DNA of 64,000 nucleotides from Chthonomonas sp. (GTDB lineage: Bacteria > Armatimonadota > Fimbriimonadia > Fimbriimonadales > Fimbriimonadaceae): the NCBI GenBank assembly GCA_016788585.1, contig JAEURP010000018.1, positions 1 to 64,000 of the forward strand. Reading direction: 5' to 3'. Below the pieces are notes generated by a model. It saw nothing but the letters and a program-made list of their open reading frames with translations. It was not told the DNA's origin and did not search any database. Shown here piece after piece: positions 8,473 to 17,600 of this stretch (position 1 is the stretch's first letter; the number at the start of each line of letters is the position of its first letter). The position numbers and the translations under genes are program-made.

Positions 8473-9704
8473 TCGAAGTGTTCGTATGCCTTTCGGAAGA
8501 CAACTCCCGAGGAAGTAACTTCGACAACCAGCGCCCGCTTGGGTGGGTTGCCTGCATGTCCCTTCAACGTAATCGTACCGCTCACACCTAGGAAGTTCTC
8601 GGTGCTGTCAATCGCAGCCATGAGGCCCTTGGCATCGGGGCTAGCGGCTCGCTTGACGGCATCAGCAACCAAGGCGACGCTATCGTAACCTAGTGCGCCC
8701 ATGGTGGTACCGGGGAGCTTGCCGTTGTACTTCGCTTTCCATTTGGTGAGAAAGTCCTTAACTTCTTGTCGATCTTCGTTGTCGTTATAGTGATTGCAGA
8801 AGTACCCGCCGAGGATTCCTTCGCCGCCACCGCTCACCAATTCTTGGCTATCCCAGCCGTCACCGCCAAGAAGCTTGACCTTAAGACCAACGTCTCGGGC
8901 TTGCCGCGCGATGAGGCCGACTTCAGTGAAGTATCCGCTGAGGAACAACCCGTCGGGGTTTTGCCCCTTGATGTTGGTGAGTTGCGCATTGAACTGTTGG
9001 TCGCCCGAGTTGTAGAACTCTTCGCTGATGATGGTTCCGCCTAGTTTCTTAAAAGTCTCGATATAGCTCTTGCTGAGGCCTTCGGAGTAGGGCTGGCGCT
9101 TATCGGTAAGCACCGCAACACGCCGAAGACCCAATTCTTCGAAACCAAATTTCGCCATCACAGGGCCTTGAAAGTCATCGGTGTAGCAAACGCGAAAGAT
9201 GTTCGAGCCGATGTCGGTGAGATCAGTTCGAGTAGCGCCGATTGCGACGACGGGAACGCCAGCCTGAAAGGCAGAATCAGCAATTTGAGCCGTGATGCCG
9301 CTGGCAACTTCGCCAACAATGCCGACCACGCCTTTGCTAATCAATCGATCAGTCGCAGTTTTGCCTTGCTCGGGCTTGCTGTTGCTGTCCTCGACAAGCA
9401 GCTCGATCTTTTTCCCATTGATCCCACCAGCCTTGTTGATTTCGTCGGCGGCAAGTTCAGCTCCCAGTTTACTATCGTCGCCCCATGGCTTTAGTTCACC
9501 ATTTAGGGACGCGACCAAGCCAATCTTAATGGTTTCACCAAAGGCGGGTCCATCCTTGGGTGGATTGGGTCGCTTTGCCGAAGTGTTCGGCGTGTCGGAA
9601 GACGAACTGCCCTTCGAAGTCGGGGTATCCGTCGATGGATTGCAGCCGGTGAGAAAGGCAGCGCTAGCGGCTAAAGTCAGCCAGACTCCCAATAGGTTTT
9701 TCAT
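8469..9704 (-). CDS. livK: branched-chain amino acid ABC transporter substrate-binding lipoprotein
   Basis: A 411-residue type I periplasmic binding protein. I chose the ATG at 9704 because GAGGA lies at proper spacing upstream and the translation then opens with a lipoprotein signal peptide ending in LTGC (Cys21). A longer frame extends to 9821 but has no such features. A Ser/Thr/Pro-rich linker (about 22-50) precedes the binding domain (IKIGLVASLNGELKPWGDD, AADEINKAGGINGKKIEL). Ligand preference among branched-chain amino acids, amides or urea cannot be read from the sequence. It is the first gene of the liv operon and is divergent from the aspartyl protease gene. Confidence 0.9.
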   Translation of the reverse strand: MKNLLGVWLTLAASAAFLTGCNPSTDTPTSKGSSSSDTPNTSAKRPNPPKDGPAFGETIKIGLVASLNGELKPWGDDSKLGAELAADEINKAGGINGKKIELLVEDSNSKPEQGKTATDRLISKGVVGIVGEVASGITAQIADSAFQAGVPVVAIGATRTDLTDIGSNIFRVCYTDDFQGPVMAKFGFEELGLRRVAVLTDKRQPYSEGLSKSYIETFKKLGGTIISEEFYNSGDQQFNAQLTNIKGQNPDGLFLSGYFTEVGLIARQARDVGLKVKLLGGDGWDSQELVSGGGEGILGGYFCNHYNDNEDRQEVKDFLTKWKAKYNGKLPGTTMGALGYDSVALVADAVKRAASPDAKGLMAAIDSTENFLGVSGTITLKGHAGNPPKRALVVEVTSSGVVFRKAYEHFE

Positions 9705-9850
9705 AAGCGTATGTCCTCGGACGATTGCGGGGCACCAAAATGATGTCGAATGCCTGCAATGTGGGCGATTTTTACCCCAGATCGGGGTTTGGTATGATGG
9801 GGCTATGCGAAACTGGTCCATTTCCGGTTCGTCCCAAACCTAGAAAAGCA

Positions 9851-11026
9851 ATGCTTGTTCCCGCCCTCTTAGCAGTTTCTGTAGTCTCGCAATCCGGCGC
9901 CGTTGAAGTTCCGTTCATTATTGGCGATAACGCAATCGTCGCGGAGGCCGTGATCAACGGCAAGAAAGTCTCGTGCATGTTCGACACTGGCTTTTCGGGG
10001 ACATTTGTTCTGAATGACAACATTAACATCGGAAAGCCCAGCGGCACGATGACGCTCAGAGACTTTGTGGGATCGTTTGAGGCCACCACCGTGCCCCTAA
10101 AGACGCTTTCGATCGGCAAGCAGAAGATCAACACTACCGAAGATATGGCCGTTGTTCAGCAACCCGGCGGAAGCCAATCGCTGAGCTATAACACGCATGC
10201 CAATGGGATCATGGGGATGGAAGTGATGCAGGACTTCGTCCTTGAAATCAATGTCCAACGAAGCTGCTTCGTCCTCCACCCACGAACGTACGACATCACC
10301 AAGAAGGTGCCAGATAACAAACGCACGTTTCTCGTAAAGATGCTTCCAAAGGGGGTCAACTCAATCGAGCTCACCACGGAAACCAAAGAAGGGAAGAAGC
10401 TCACCTTGGCCCTCGATACCGGTAACTCCTTTTATGCGACAACGCATAAGGATGTCCTTGAGCGTATTGGCCTTTGGACACCTGGGAGAAAGCCCCAATT
10501 CATGAGCCAATCGTTTGTCGCGAGCGGTGCTGTGGATGCGTGGAACTTAGAACTCAAAGATCTTAAGATTTTCGGTGTTCCAACTCCCCAGAGCGTGTGG
10601 AACATCATCGATCGGCCCAGTAGCTCGAGCGATCACGATGGCACGGTCGGATTTCAATTCCTGAAGAATTTCAACATGGTCATCGATATCAAGCGCCGGC
10701 GAGTATGGCTGGAAAACTTCACAGGCAAGACGGCAGAGCCGCCTAAAGCCAGTGCTGGTTTACAAGCCTGGTATTACGCGGAGTACCAAAGATACATCGT
10801 GACGAATGTAACTCCCAGTGGGCCAGCAGAAAAGGCAGGGATTCGGCCAGGCGATATGATCCTAGGGATTAATGGTGAGGACGCCTTGAATATCGGCTAT
10901 CGTGGCTTCGCCGAAAAAATGGAAGGCGAGTTGGACTCGGTCGTGAAGTTTGCAATCTCCCGGCGAGGAGTACTGCAGAACTTCGAAGTGAAGCGGGCAT
11001 ATCTCTTTAATCAGCCAAGTCCCTAA
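9851..11026 (+). CDS. secreted retropepsin-like aspartyl protease with C-terminal PDZ domain
   Basis: 391 residues from the ATG at 9851, which puts a hydrophobic signal-like segment (MLVPALLAVSVVSQSGA) at the N-terminus. An upstream in-frame ATG at 9794 is possible. Two DTG triads are visible, MFDTGFSGTFVL (about residue 43) and LALDTGNSFYAT (about residue 195). This is the pattern of bacterial two-lobed or duplicated retropepsin-like proteases. A PDZ domain follows near residues 290-380 (VTPSGPAEKAGIRPGDMILGINGE). Processing or quality control of envelope proteins is inferred. The last 20 bases overlap the convergent uracil-DNA glycosylase gene. Confidence 0.8.
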   Translation: MLVPALLAVSVVSQSGAVEVPFIIGDNAIVAEAVINGKKVSCMFDTGFSGTFVLNDNINIGKPSGTMTLRDFVGSFEATTVPLKTLSIGKQKINTTEDMAVVQQPGGSQSLSYNTHANGIMGMEVMQDFVLEINVQRSCFVLHPRTYDITKKVPDNKRTFLVKMLPKGVNSIELTTETKEGKKLTLALDTGNSFYATTHKDVLERIGLWTPGRKPQFMSQSFVASGAVDAWNLELKDLKIFGVPTPQSVWNIIDRPSSSSDHDGTVGFQFLKNFNMVIDIKRRRVWLENFTGKTAEPPKASAGLQAWYYAEYQRYIVTNVTPSGPAEKAGIRPGDMILGINGEDALNIGYRGFAEKMEGELDSVVKFAISRRGVLQNFEVKRAYLFNQPSP

Positions 11027-11651
11027 GGCGTTGCATCTGGGACCGTAGCATCTCGCGAGTCAACCGGCCCGTAAAGGTGTTTTGCTGGCTGGGGTGATAA
11101 CAGCCAATGATTCGCCCGCCCGTTTCTGCGCCATGCGCGAAGGGTGGAAGTGGTCGGATCTTCAGGAGTCGATGGGTCTCGCGCCAAGAGATAGCACCGA
11201 GGCATAGAATGCCCTTCCAGTCCCGTCCCTCGAGGAGGGCCGAGAGGTACTCACTGCAATTCCCGATTTCGTCCTTAGAGGGTTTGTTTTCGGGTGGAGC
11301 GCAGTGGGCGACAGCGGTAATGAGCACATTCTGCAAAGTTAGGCCATCGCTGGCATCGGTTGCGTTGGGTTGGCTCGCAAGTCCGATCGCATGAAGCGCA
11401 TCATAAAGCCAATCTCCGCTGCGATCCCCAGTAAACATGCGGCCCGTGCGGTTGGCCCCGTGGGCGGCAGGGGCCAGGCCCACAATGAGTAGCTCGGCGT
11501 TGGGGTCACCGAAGTTGGGAACTGGCTTCCCCCAGTATTCCTGCCCGGCAAAGGCTGCGCGACGTTCCGATGCCTTCGTTTCGCACCAAGTTCGTAACCG
11601 GGGGCAACGCGTACAACCAATAATTTGCTTATTTAGGCTCAGGAGGTTCAC
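11007..11651 (-). CDS. udgB: uracil-DNA glycosylase, family 5 (UdgB)
   Basis: 214 residues with a GTG start at 11651. This base-excision repair enzyme removes uracil, and in this family also some oxidised or deaminated bases, from DNA. Motif 1 is GLAPAAHGANRTGR (58-71), where the Ala/His pair in place of the usual acidic residue is typical of family 5, followed by MFTGDRSGD. Motif 3 is HPSQQNTFTGRLT (186-198). Iron-sulfur cluster ligands are probably C13, C16, C117 and C132. The 3' end overlaps the convergent protease gene by 20 bases. Confidence 0.92.
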   Translation of the reverse strand: MNLLSLNKQIIGCTRCPRLRTWCETKASERRAAFAGQEYWGKPVPNFGDPNAELLIVGLAPAAHGANRTGRMFTGDRSGDWLYDALHAIGLASQPNATDASDGLTLQNVLITAVAHCAPPENKPSKDEIGNCSEYLSALLEGRDWKGILCLGAISWRETHRLLKIRPLPPFAHGAETGGRIIGCYHPSQQNTFTGRLTREMLRSQMQRLRDLAD

Positions 11652-11699
11652 TGCCCTTCTAGCATGTCACCTTCCCGCTCTAGTTGTCGCAGGACCCAT

Positions 11700-11735
11700 A
11701 AAAGAAAAAACGGAGTCGAACTCCGTCCTTCTTTC
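11700..11735. terminator. bidirectional hairpin terminator
   Basis: The stem ACGGAGT/ACTCCGT (11710-11716 with 11720-11726, 3-base loop) is flanked by an A-rich run on the left (AAAGAAAAAA) and a T/C-rich run on the right. It lies between the start of udgB and the start of the FmdB gene. The remaining bases of this gap show nothing clear. Confidence 0.5.
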
Positions 11736-11859
11736 GTTGCATCTCTCAAGAGCCCCTGTTGTCTCAGGGCAGCAATTCAATGCAATGCAATGTATTGTCG
11801 GATGAAATCCTTGTGTGGTTCACCGAATTTGTGCCAGATTGCTATTAGACCTAGTAAGC

Positions 11860-12201
11860 ATGCCGCTCTACGAATACGAACCGACCGACTGGGACTGCCT
11901 GATTTGTAAGGGCAGGTTTGAGGTTTTGCAGGGCGTGAACGAGCCGCATCTCGACGTGTGTCCGACTTGCGGCATGCCTTGTCACAGAATCGTCAGCAAG
12001 ATACAGGTTCGGACAAAGAAGTACCTTGGGGCGGACCAAGCTGGCATGAAGGGATTTACGACGTTCAAGAAGACGCAGAAAGGCGTTTGGGAGAAAGTAG
12101 CCGGGGAAGGAGTCGACGCCATCGTTGGGTCTTCGGCCGATGTTGAGGCGGTTGAAGCAGAAAAGAAGCCAAAGAAGGTGATCAACCTTGATAGCGACTA
12201 G
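11860..12201 (+). CDS. FmdB-type zinc ribbon protein
   Basis: 113 residues. The start ATG at 11860 gives the family's conserved MPLYEYE N-terminus. Two CxxC knuckles form a zinc ribbon (DCLICKGRFEV, about 12-22, and CPTCGMPCHRI, about 34-44). The remainder is lysine-rich and acidic and probably disordered, ending in NLDSD. FmdB-type proteins are widespread putative regulators with no firmly known target. TATTAG ten bases upstream may be a -10 element giving a very short leader. Confidence 0.85.
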   Translation: MPLYEYEPTDWDCLICKGRFEVLQGVNEPHLDVCPTCGMPCHRIVSKIQVRTKKYLGADQAGMKGFTTFKKTQKGVWEKVAGEGVDAIVGSSADVEAVEAEKKPKKVINLDSD

Positions 12202-12263
12202 TAAAAACACTGGTAAAGACAAATAAGTGAACATTCGGCCCGTGATTCGCCCTCTTATTATTC

Positions 12264-14039
12264 GTGCAAGGCAGAGTTTGTTTTAGTTTGCTGGTGGCGT
12301 TGGCGGCAGGTGCCGCCACTTTTGTGGGCCACCATCGGGTCGCGGTAGGTAAGGGTTGCGAACTGGTTGACTTCGCCGCGAAGGAAAAGTTTGCAAAGCA
12401 ACTCGAAAACCGTCCAGAAGCCAGGCGACTGGGACCGGTCGCCGCGTGCTTTGCGGAAGGCACCGATCCGCAGGTCATGGCGGCTTTTCATCAGGCGCTA
12501 CAAGAGGCCCAAGATGGAGCATGGCCAAATCCTGACGAACGATACAACTTAACTAGTCGATGGTCTGGCGCACAGGGTAGCCCCCGCGTAATCCGCTGGA
12601 GCTTCGTTCCAGACGGTCTTTCGATTCCATCTGGGGTTGGCGAGGCCGTCGCGAACAGCACTCTTTTCGCCAGTATGGACGCCAAGTTTAGCGGGAACCG
12701 CGCACTTTGGATCAGCAAATTTGAAGAGGTCTTCAACCGCTGGAGCCAAGTGACTGGATTGACATACGTACGCGTAACCTCTGGGGGCAATGATTGGGAT
12801 GATGGCGCTGATTGGGGGCAGGCAGGTGCAGATGGACTGCGAGGTGATGTTCGGATTTCATCAAAGAACATCGACGGTGCTAGCAGCACCCTCGCCTATA
12901 ACTTCTTCCCATCGAACGGTGATATGGTCATCGACTCTAGCGAGAACTGGGGCAGTTCGACCAACGACTACCGCTTCTTGAGGAACACTCTTTCCCACGA
13001 GCACGGTCACGGCATGGGCCTTCTTCACGTTTGCCCAATCGATTCAACTAAACTCATGGAGCCATATTTGAACACGGGTTTCAACGGTCCTCAGCAGGAT
13101 GATATAAGGGCTGGCACAAGGCATTACGGGGATTCTAATGAACCGGATAATACTGCGGCCACGGCGACGCCAGTGGGAGCCGTGGGCGTTGGAACAAGTG
13201 TGACCTTAGGCACCTATAGTAGCGCTGCAAATTCCTCCACCCTTTCGATTGACGCTGATGGAGAAGAGGATTACTACCAGATCACGACGTCCGGCCCAGT
13301 TAGACTGACTGCAACGGCGACACCAGTCGGATCAAGCTATAACTCGGCGACCGCAAACCCTTGCGGGACTAACGCTGTCATTGCCGCACAATCGCAAGCC
13401 AATTTGGCGATAGAGGTTCAGAATTCGACGGGAACCGTTCTGGCTTCTGCGAGTGGTGGAGGACTTGCAATTGCCGAATCCGTAATCCTCGACATTTCTG
13501 CAGCGGGTACGTACAACGTCCGAGTGTATGAAACCAATAGTCCGACTCAGTCTCAATTGTATCGACTAGATTTACTTGGTGAAGCCATTCCTACAGCGAC
13601 GATCAGCGGTCGAATCACTTTCCTAGATTGGGTAAATCCGAATTCAACCCATCCGGTGATAATCGAAGTCATTCGGATCTCTGATGGCGCCCAGATTGCA
13701 CTAGCAAGCACGACGACTGACTCTGACGGGGACTACACGATTAGCGTTCCGTCGTTGGTGGCTGGAACTGGCTATTTGGTTCGCGTTTCGAGCCTGGTTT
13801 GGCTGCGGAAATCCACACCAACCATCGGCGCAGCAACGATAAGCAACTTGAACTTTAGCCTTTTTAACGGTGACGCGGACCAATCGGGAGAAGTTGACGC
13901 TGCAGACATCGACGATGTCATTGCTGCCTTCGGTGGCACGGGCGTTGGCCCAACCGGTGGCGACCTAGATGGCTCCGGCGAAGTGGATGCTTCCGACATC
14001 GACGTTGCGATTGCCAATTTCGGCCAAATCGACAACTGA
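12264..14039 (+). CDS. secreted matrixin-like metalloprotease with dockerin-like C-terminal module (copy 1)
   Basis: 591 residues with a GTG start and an N-terminal signal peptide (VCFSLLVALAAGAATF). The zinc site HEHGHGMGLLH (H245, H249, H255) followed by KLMEPYL, a Met-turn candidate, places it in the metzincin/M10 group. Residues about 290-440 form a pre-peptidase-C-type beta domain (IDADGEEDYYQI). Residues 445-535 are a carboxypeptidase-regulatory-like beta domain with VWLRKS. The C-terminus holds two EF-hand loops (DADQSGEVDAAD and DLDGSGEVDASD), each followed by ID-VIAxFG-type sequence, ending IANFGQIDN. Extracellular proteolysis is inferred. It is followed by a paralogue with the same layout. 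Confidence 0.88.
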   Translation: MQGRVCFSLLVALAAGAATFVGHHRVAVGKGCELVDFAAKEKFAKQLENRPEARRLGPVAACFAEGTDPQVMAAFHQALQEAQDGAWPNPDERYNLTSRWSGAQGSPRVIRWSFVPDGLSIPSGVGEAVANSTLFASMDAKFSGNRALWISKFEEVFNRWSQVTGLTYVRVTSGGNDWDDGADWGQAGADGLRGDVRISSKNIDGASSTLAYNFFPSNGDMVIDSSENWGSSTNDYRFLRNTLSHEHGHGMGLLHVCPIDSTKLMEPYLNTGFNGPQQDDIRAGTRHYGDSNEPDNTAATATPVGAVGVGTSVTLGTYSSAANSSTLSIDADGEEDYYQITTSGPVRLTATATPVGSSYNSATANPCGTNAVIAAQSQANLAIEVQNSTGTVLASASGGGLAIAESVILDISAAGTYNVRVYETNSPTQSQLYRLDLLGEAIPTATISGRITFLDWVNPNSTHPVIIEVIRISDGAQIALASTTTDSDGDYTISVPSLVAGTGYLVRVSSLVWLRKSTPTIGAATISNLNFSLFNGDADQSGEVDAADIDDVIAAFGGTGVGPTGGDLDGSGEVDASDIDVAIANFGQIDN

Positions 14040-14117
14040 TTTTTGTGCCAGTCTTCAGGTCTTGACCTTGGAGATTGGCACGATAAGTGATAGACTAAAT
14101 AACCTTTGAGATAACTC

Positions 14118-15908
14118 ATGATCCGTCCTGTATTTATTGCCCTTTCTCTTGTCGGGATCGCCACCTCTGGGGTGATTTTCAAATCAAGACCATTCAATTC
14201 CAAGTCAAACTGTGCGCTAGAAGTTGACGCGGCAGCGTACAAGGAATACAAGGCAAAGCTAAAGAACGTCAATCGGGAAATTTACAAGGACCCGATTGCA
14301 GTGTGCTTTGCTCCTGGGACTCCGCCCTCGGTGGTGAATGCCTTTACCCAAGCAATGCAAGCGACTCAGGGGTGGCCCACTCCTTCCCAAAACCAGTACC
14401 AACTTGGGACGCGCTGGACGGGTAACCAGGGCGACCCATTTACCGTTCGATGGAGTTTTGTTCCCGATAACTTACAAATTCCTGGTGGCGCTGGGGAACC
14501 AGACGCTGGAAGTACTTTGTTTGCCAGCATGGATGCCAAGTTTGGCGGTAACCGAGCTGCATGGATCGCGAAGTTCGAAGAAATGTTTGCCCGATGGTCC
14601 GAAGTTTCAGGACTCAAATACGTTCGAGTCCAAAGTGGGACCGATCCATGGGACGACAATGCCGCCTGGGGACAACCGGGTGCCGATGGCTTGCGCGGAG
14701 ATGTCCGAATTGGAATGCATACGATCGACGGACCGAGCGGCATTCTTGGATACAACCAGTTCCCGCAAAACGGAGATATGGTGATCGATGCTGCTGAATC
14801 GTGGGGGCAATCGAACGGCAATTACCGATTCCTATTTAACGTGCTTGCCCATGAACACGGGCATGGCATGGGACTTTTCCACGTGTGCCCGATTCAGGGA
14901 ACGAAGTTGATGGAGCCGTTTTATGATGACGGCTACTATGGACCTCAGCAAGACGACATCCGAGCGAGCCAGCGATTGTATGGTGATAATCGAGAACCGG
15001 ACAATAGCATCGCAACCGCTTCTCTTGTCGGGGCATTCACGCAGACCTCTGATATCACTCTTGGAAATATCATCAATGCGAACAACGCAACGAGTCTGTC
15101 TATCGATGCCAATGGCGAAGAGGACTTCTTCAAGATCACGCTCACGTCGGCAGCTCGATTAACTGCTACGGTAACTCCAGTGGGCACGACTTACCAATCT
15201 GGACCCCAGCAGGGTAACTGCGATACAGGTACATCGACTAACGCACTCAACCAAGCTGACTTGGCGATTGAGATCCAGAACAGCTCAGGAGCGGTCCTAG
15301 CTAGTGCCTCCTCGAACCCATCCAGCCAAGCAGAAGTTGCTGCTGCTGATTTGGTTGCTGCTGGTACTTACTACGTTCGAGTACATGAAACAAATGCTCC
15401 GACCCAGAGCCAACTCTACCGGCTTCGTCTACAGGGTAGCAATGCTTCAGGAATCATCACCGGAACAGTGACATTCCAAGATTGGGTTAGCGCCAACTCG
15501 AGCCTGCCGATTACCGTCGAAGTGCGAAACGCGACGACACAAGCACTGGTCGGAGCCGTAAACACGACAACGAATAGCCTGGGTCAGTACTATGTTGTCA
15601 TTCCTGGAATGTCTGCAAACACGAGCTACAAGGTCTCGGTCAACGGCTTGATGTGGCTACGACGATCTCAAACCGTCACCACACCCGGAACCATCAGTAT
15701 TAGTGGCCTGAATTTCACCGTACCGAACGGCGACACCGACGGCTCTGGAGAGGTTGATGCCTCTGATATCGATGCAGTAATCGCCGCCTTTGGCCTGTCG
15801 ATCGGTGCCCCAGGGTTCCAGTTCGTTCGAGACATCGATGGCTCTGGCGAAGTTGATGCATCTGACATCGACGTCGTCATCGCTAACTTCGGAACGACCG
15901 ACGACTAA
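14118..15908 (+). CDS. secreted matrixin-like metalloprotease with dockerin-like C-terminal module (copy 2)
   Basis: A 596-residue paralogue of the gene 78 bases upstream, with the same domain order. An N-terminal hydrophobic signal segment is followed by zinc motif HEHGHGMGLFH (H245, H249, H255, at the same residue number as copy 1) and KLMEPFYDDG. Then come a pre-peptidase-like domain (IDANGEEDFFKI), a beta domain with MWLRRS and two EF-hand loops (DTDGSGEVDASD and DIDGSGEVDASD), ending IANFGTTDD. The two copies differ throughout, so the duplication is not recent. A strong hairpin follows the stop codon. Confidence 0.88.
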   Translation: MIRPVFIALSLVGIATSGVIFKSRPFNSKSNCALEVDAAAYKEYKAKLKNVNREIYKDPIAVCFAPGTPPSVVNAFTQAMQATQGWPTPSQNQYQLGTRWTGNQGDPFTVRWSFVPDNLQIPGGAGEPDAGSTLFASMDAKFGGNRAAWIAKFEEMFARWSEVSGLKYVRVQSGTDPWDDNAAWGQPGADGLRGDVRIGMHTIDGPSGILGYNQFPQNGDMVIDAAESWGQSNGNYRFLFNVLAHEHGHGMGLFHVCPIQGTKLMEPFYDDGYYGPQQDDIRASQRLYGDNREPDNSIATASLVGAFTQTSDITLGNIINANNATSLSIDANGEEDFFKITLTSAARLTATVTPVGTTYQSGPQQGNCDTGTSTNALNQADLAIEIQNSSGAVLASASSNPSSQAEVAAADLVAAGTYYVRVHETNAPTQSQLYRLRLQGSNASGIITGTVTFQDWVSANSSLPITVEVRNATTQALVGAVNTTTNSLGQYYVVIPGMSANTSYKVSVNGLMWLRRSQTVTTPGTISISGLNFTVPNGDTDGSGEVDASDIDAVIAAFGLSIGAPGFQFVRDIDGSGEVDASDIDVVIANFGTTDD

Positions 15909-15930
15909 GCGTTCGACAAGTTAGTCCCAA

Positions 15931-15962
15931 AACGCGCCCTTCCAGTTTTGGAAGGGCGCGTT
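15931..15962 (+). terminator. hairpin terminator between metalloprotease copy 2 and pruA
   Basis: A perfect 14-bp stem (AACGCGCCCTTCCA with its complement, 15931-15944 and 15949-15962) closes a GTTT tetraloop. No long T-run follows on the plus strand, so termination strength is uncertain, but its position just after the stop codon and before the next start fits a terminator. Confidence 0.6.
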
Positions 15963-15980
15963 GCTGAGTACACTCTCGGT

Positions 15981-17600
15981 ATGAGCTTCGGCACCTTCTC
16001 CTATCCAATCCCCACCAATGAACCAGTATTGGCGTACGGGCCAGGAACGCCTGAGCGGGAACTGCTCAAGAAGGCCCTGGATGAGCATCGAGGCAGGGAA
16101 GTAGAGATCCCGATGGTTATCGGCGGACAAGACGCCAAGAGCGGCAACCTGAAGCGGATGCATCCACCGCATGATATCGCCCACACTCTGGGCCAATTTC
16201 ACGCCGGGGATGCCAGCCATGCGAAGGCAGCCATAGATTCGGCCCTGAAGGCAAAAGAAGACTGGGCGTCCATGTCTTGGGAGAACCGCGCCGGCATCTT
16301 CCTTAAGGCAGCCGACCTGCTTGCGACGAAATATCGCTTCAAAATGAACGCGGCGACAATGCTGGCTCAGAGCAAGAATGCCTATCAGGCCGAGATCGAT
16401 GCCGCCTGCGAGTTGATCGACTTTCTCCGCTTTAACGTGCACTTTTTGAGCGAGATCTACGCGCAGCAGCCCCTTAGCGGGCCAGGAATGCATAACCGGA
16501 TGGAGTACCGCGCGCTTGAGGGATTTGTCCTTGCAGTGACGCCGTTTAACTTTACGGCAATTGGCGGAAACCTGCCAACGAGCGCGGCAATGTGCGGCAA
16601 CGTTGTGGTTTGGAAGCCAGCCAACACTCAAATTTTCAGCGCCGCGCTATTCATGGAGATTCTTCGCGAGGCAGGACTGCCCGATGGCGTTATCAACCTC
16701 GTGTTTGTGGATGGCCCAACTATTGGCGAGGTCTGCTTCAGTCATCCTGAGTTTGCCGGAGTCCATTTCACCGGTTCGACCGGAGTGTTCAACCACATGT
16801 GGAAGACGATTGGGGCAAACGTGGGGAGTTATAGAAGCTACCCTCGAATCGTGGGTGAGACTGGAGGTAAGGACTTCGTGATCGCGCACTCCAGCGCCGA
16901 TCCCGACGTGGTGGCCACGGCATTGCTACGGGGTGCCTTTGAGTATCAGGGTCAAAAGTGTAGCGCCGCGAGTCGAGCTTACATCCCCTCGAACATTGCA
17001 ACTCAGGTCAAGGACAAGCTAGTGGCAGGCATTCAGTCCTTCAAAATGGGACCGCCGGAAGACTTTACAAATTTTATCAATGCAGTGATAGATGAAAAGG
17101 CATTTGATTCCATTGCCGCCTATATCGACGAGGCAAAGGTCAGCGCACACATTTTGGTCGGCGGCGGATACGACAAGTCAAAGGGATTCTTCATCGAGCC
17201 GACCGTTATTGAAACCAATGACCCCAGTTATCGCACCATGTGCGAAGAAATCTTTGGGCCGGTGCTCACTCTTTACGTCTATCCGGAACAGGACTTTGAG
17301 CAAACATTGGAACTCGTTGACTCAACTTCGGGATACGCCCTGACAGGCGCAGTAATCGCACGCGACAGAGCAGCGGTTGAACTTGCCACAGTAAAGTTGA
17401 GAAACGCTGCAGGAAACTTCTACATTAATGACAAGCCAACCGGAGCGGTGGTTGGTCAGCAACCCTTTGGAGGAGCTCGAAAGAGCGGTACGAACGACAA
17501 GGCTGGCTCCATGCTAAACCTTTTCCGCTGGCTCAGCGCTCGAACGATTAAGGAGACCTTCAATCCGGCAGCGGACTACCGATATCCATTTCACCAGTGA
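15981..17600 (+). CDS. pruA: L-glutamate gamma-semialdehyde dehydrogenase (1-pyrroline-5-carboxylate dehydrogenase)
   Basis: 539 residues from the ATG at 15981. An in-frame start at 15948 would lie inside the terminator hairpin and was rejected. The enzyme oxidises glutamate semialdehyde to glutamate with NAD+, the second step of proline catabolism. Visible features are the AVTPFNFTAIGGNLP region, the Rossmann FTGSTGVF turn, the general-base Glu in VGETGGKD (E293) and the catalytic Cys in GQKCSAASR (C327). Length and motifs match the stand-alone eukaryotic/Deinococcus-type P5CDH. No proline dehydrogenase is adjacent. The stop codon overlaps the GTG start of the next gene. Confidence 0.95.
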   Translation: MSFGTFSYPIPTNEPVLAYGPGTPERELLKKALDEHRGREVEIPMVIGGQDAKSGNLKRMHPPHDIAHTLGQFHAGDASHAKAAIDSALKAKEDWASMSWENRAGIFLKAADLLATKYRFKMNAATMLAQSKNAYQAEIDAACELIDFLRFNVHFLSEIYAQQPLSGPGMHNRMEYRALEGFVLAVTPFNFTAIGGNLPTSAAMCGNVVVWKPANTQIFSAALFMEILREAGLPDGVINLVFVDGPTIGEVCFSHPEFAGVHFTGSTGVFNHMWKTIGANVGSYRSYPRIVGETGGKDFVIAHSSADPDVVATALLRGAFEYQGQKCSAASRAYIPSNIATQVKDKLVAGIQSFKMGPPEDFTNFINAVIDEKAFDSIAAYIDEAKVSAHILVGGGYDKSKGFFIEPTVIETNDPSYRTMCEEIFGPVLTLYVYPEQDFEQTLELVDSTSGYALTGAVIARDRAAVELATVKLRNAAGNFYINDKPTGAVVGQQPFGGARKSGTNDKAGSMLNLFRWLSARTIKETFNPAADYRYPFHQ

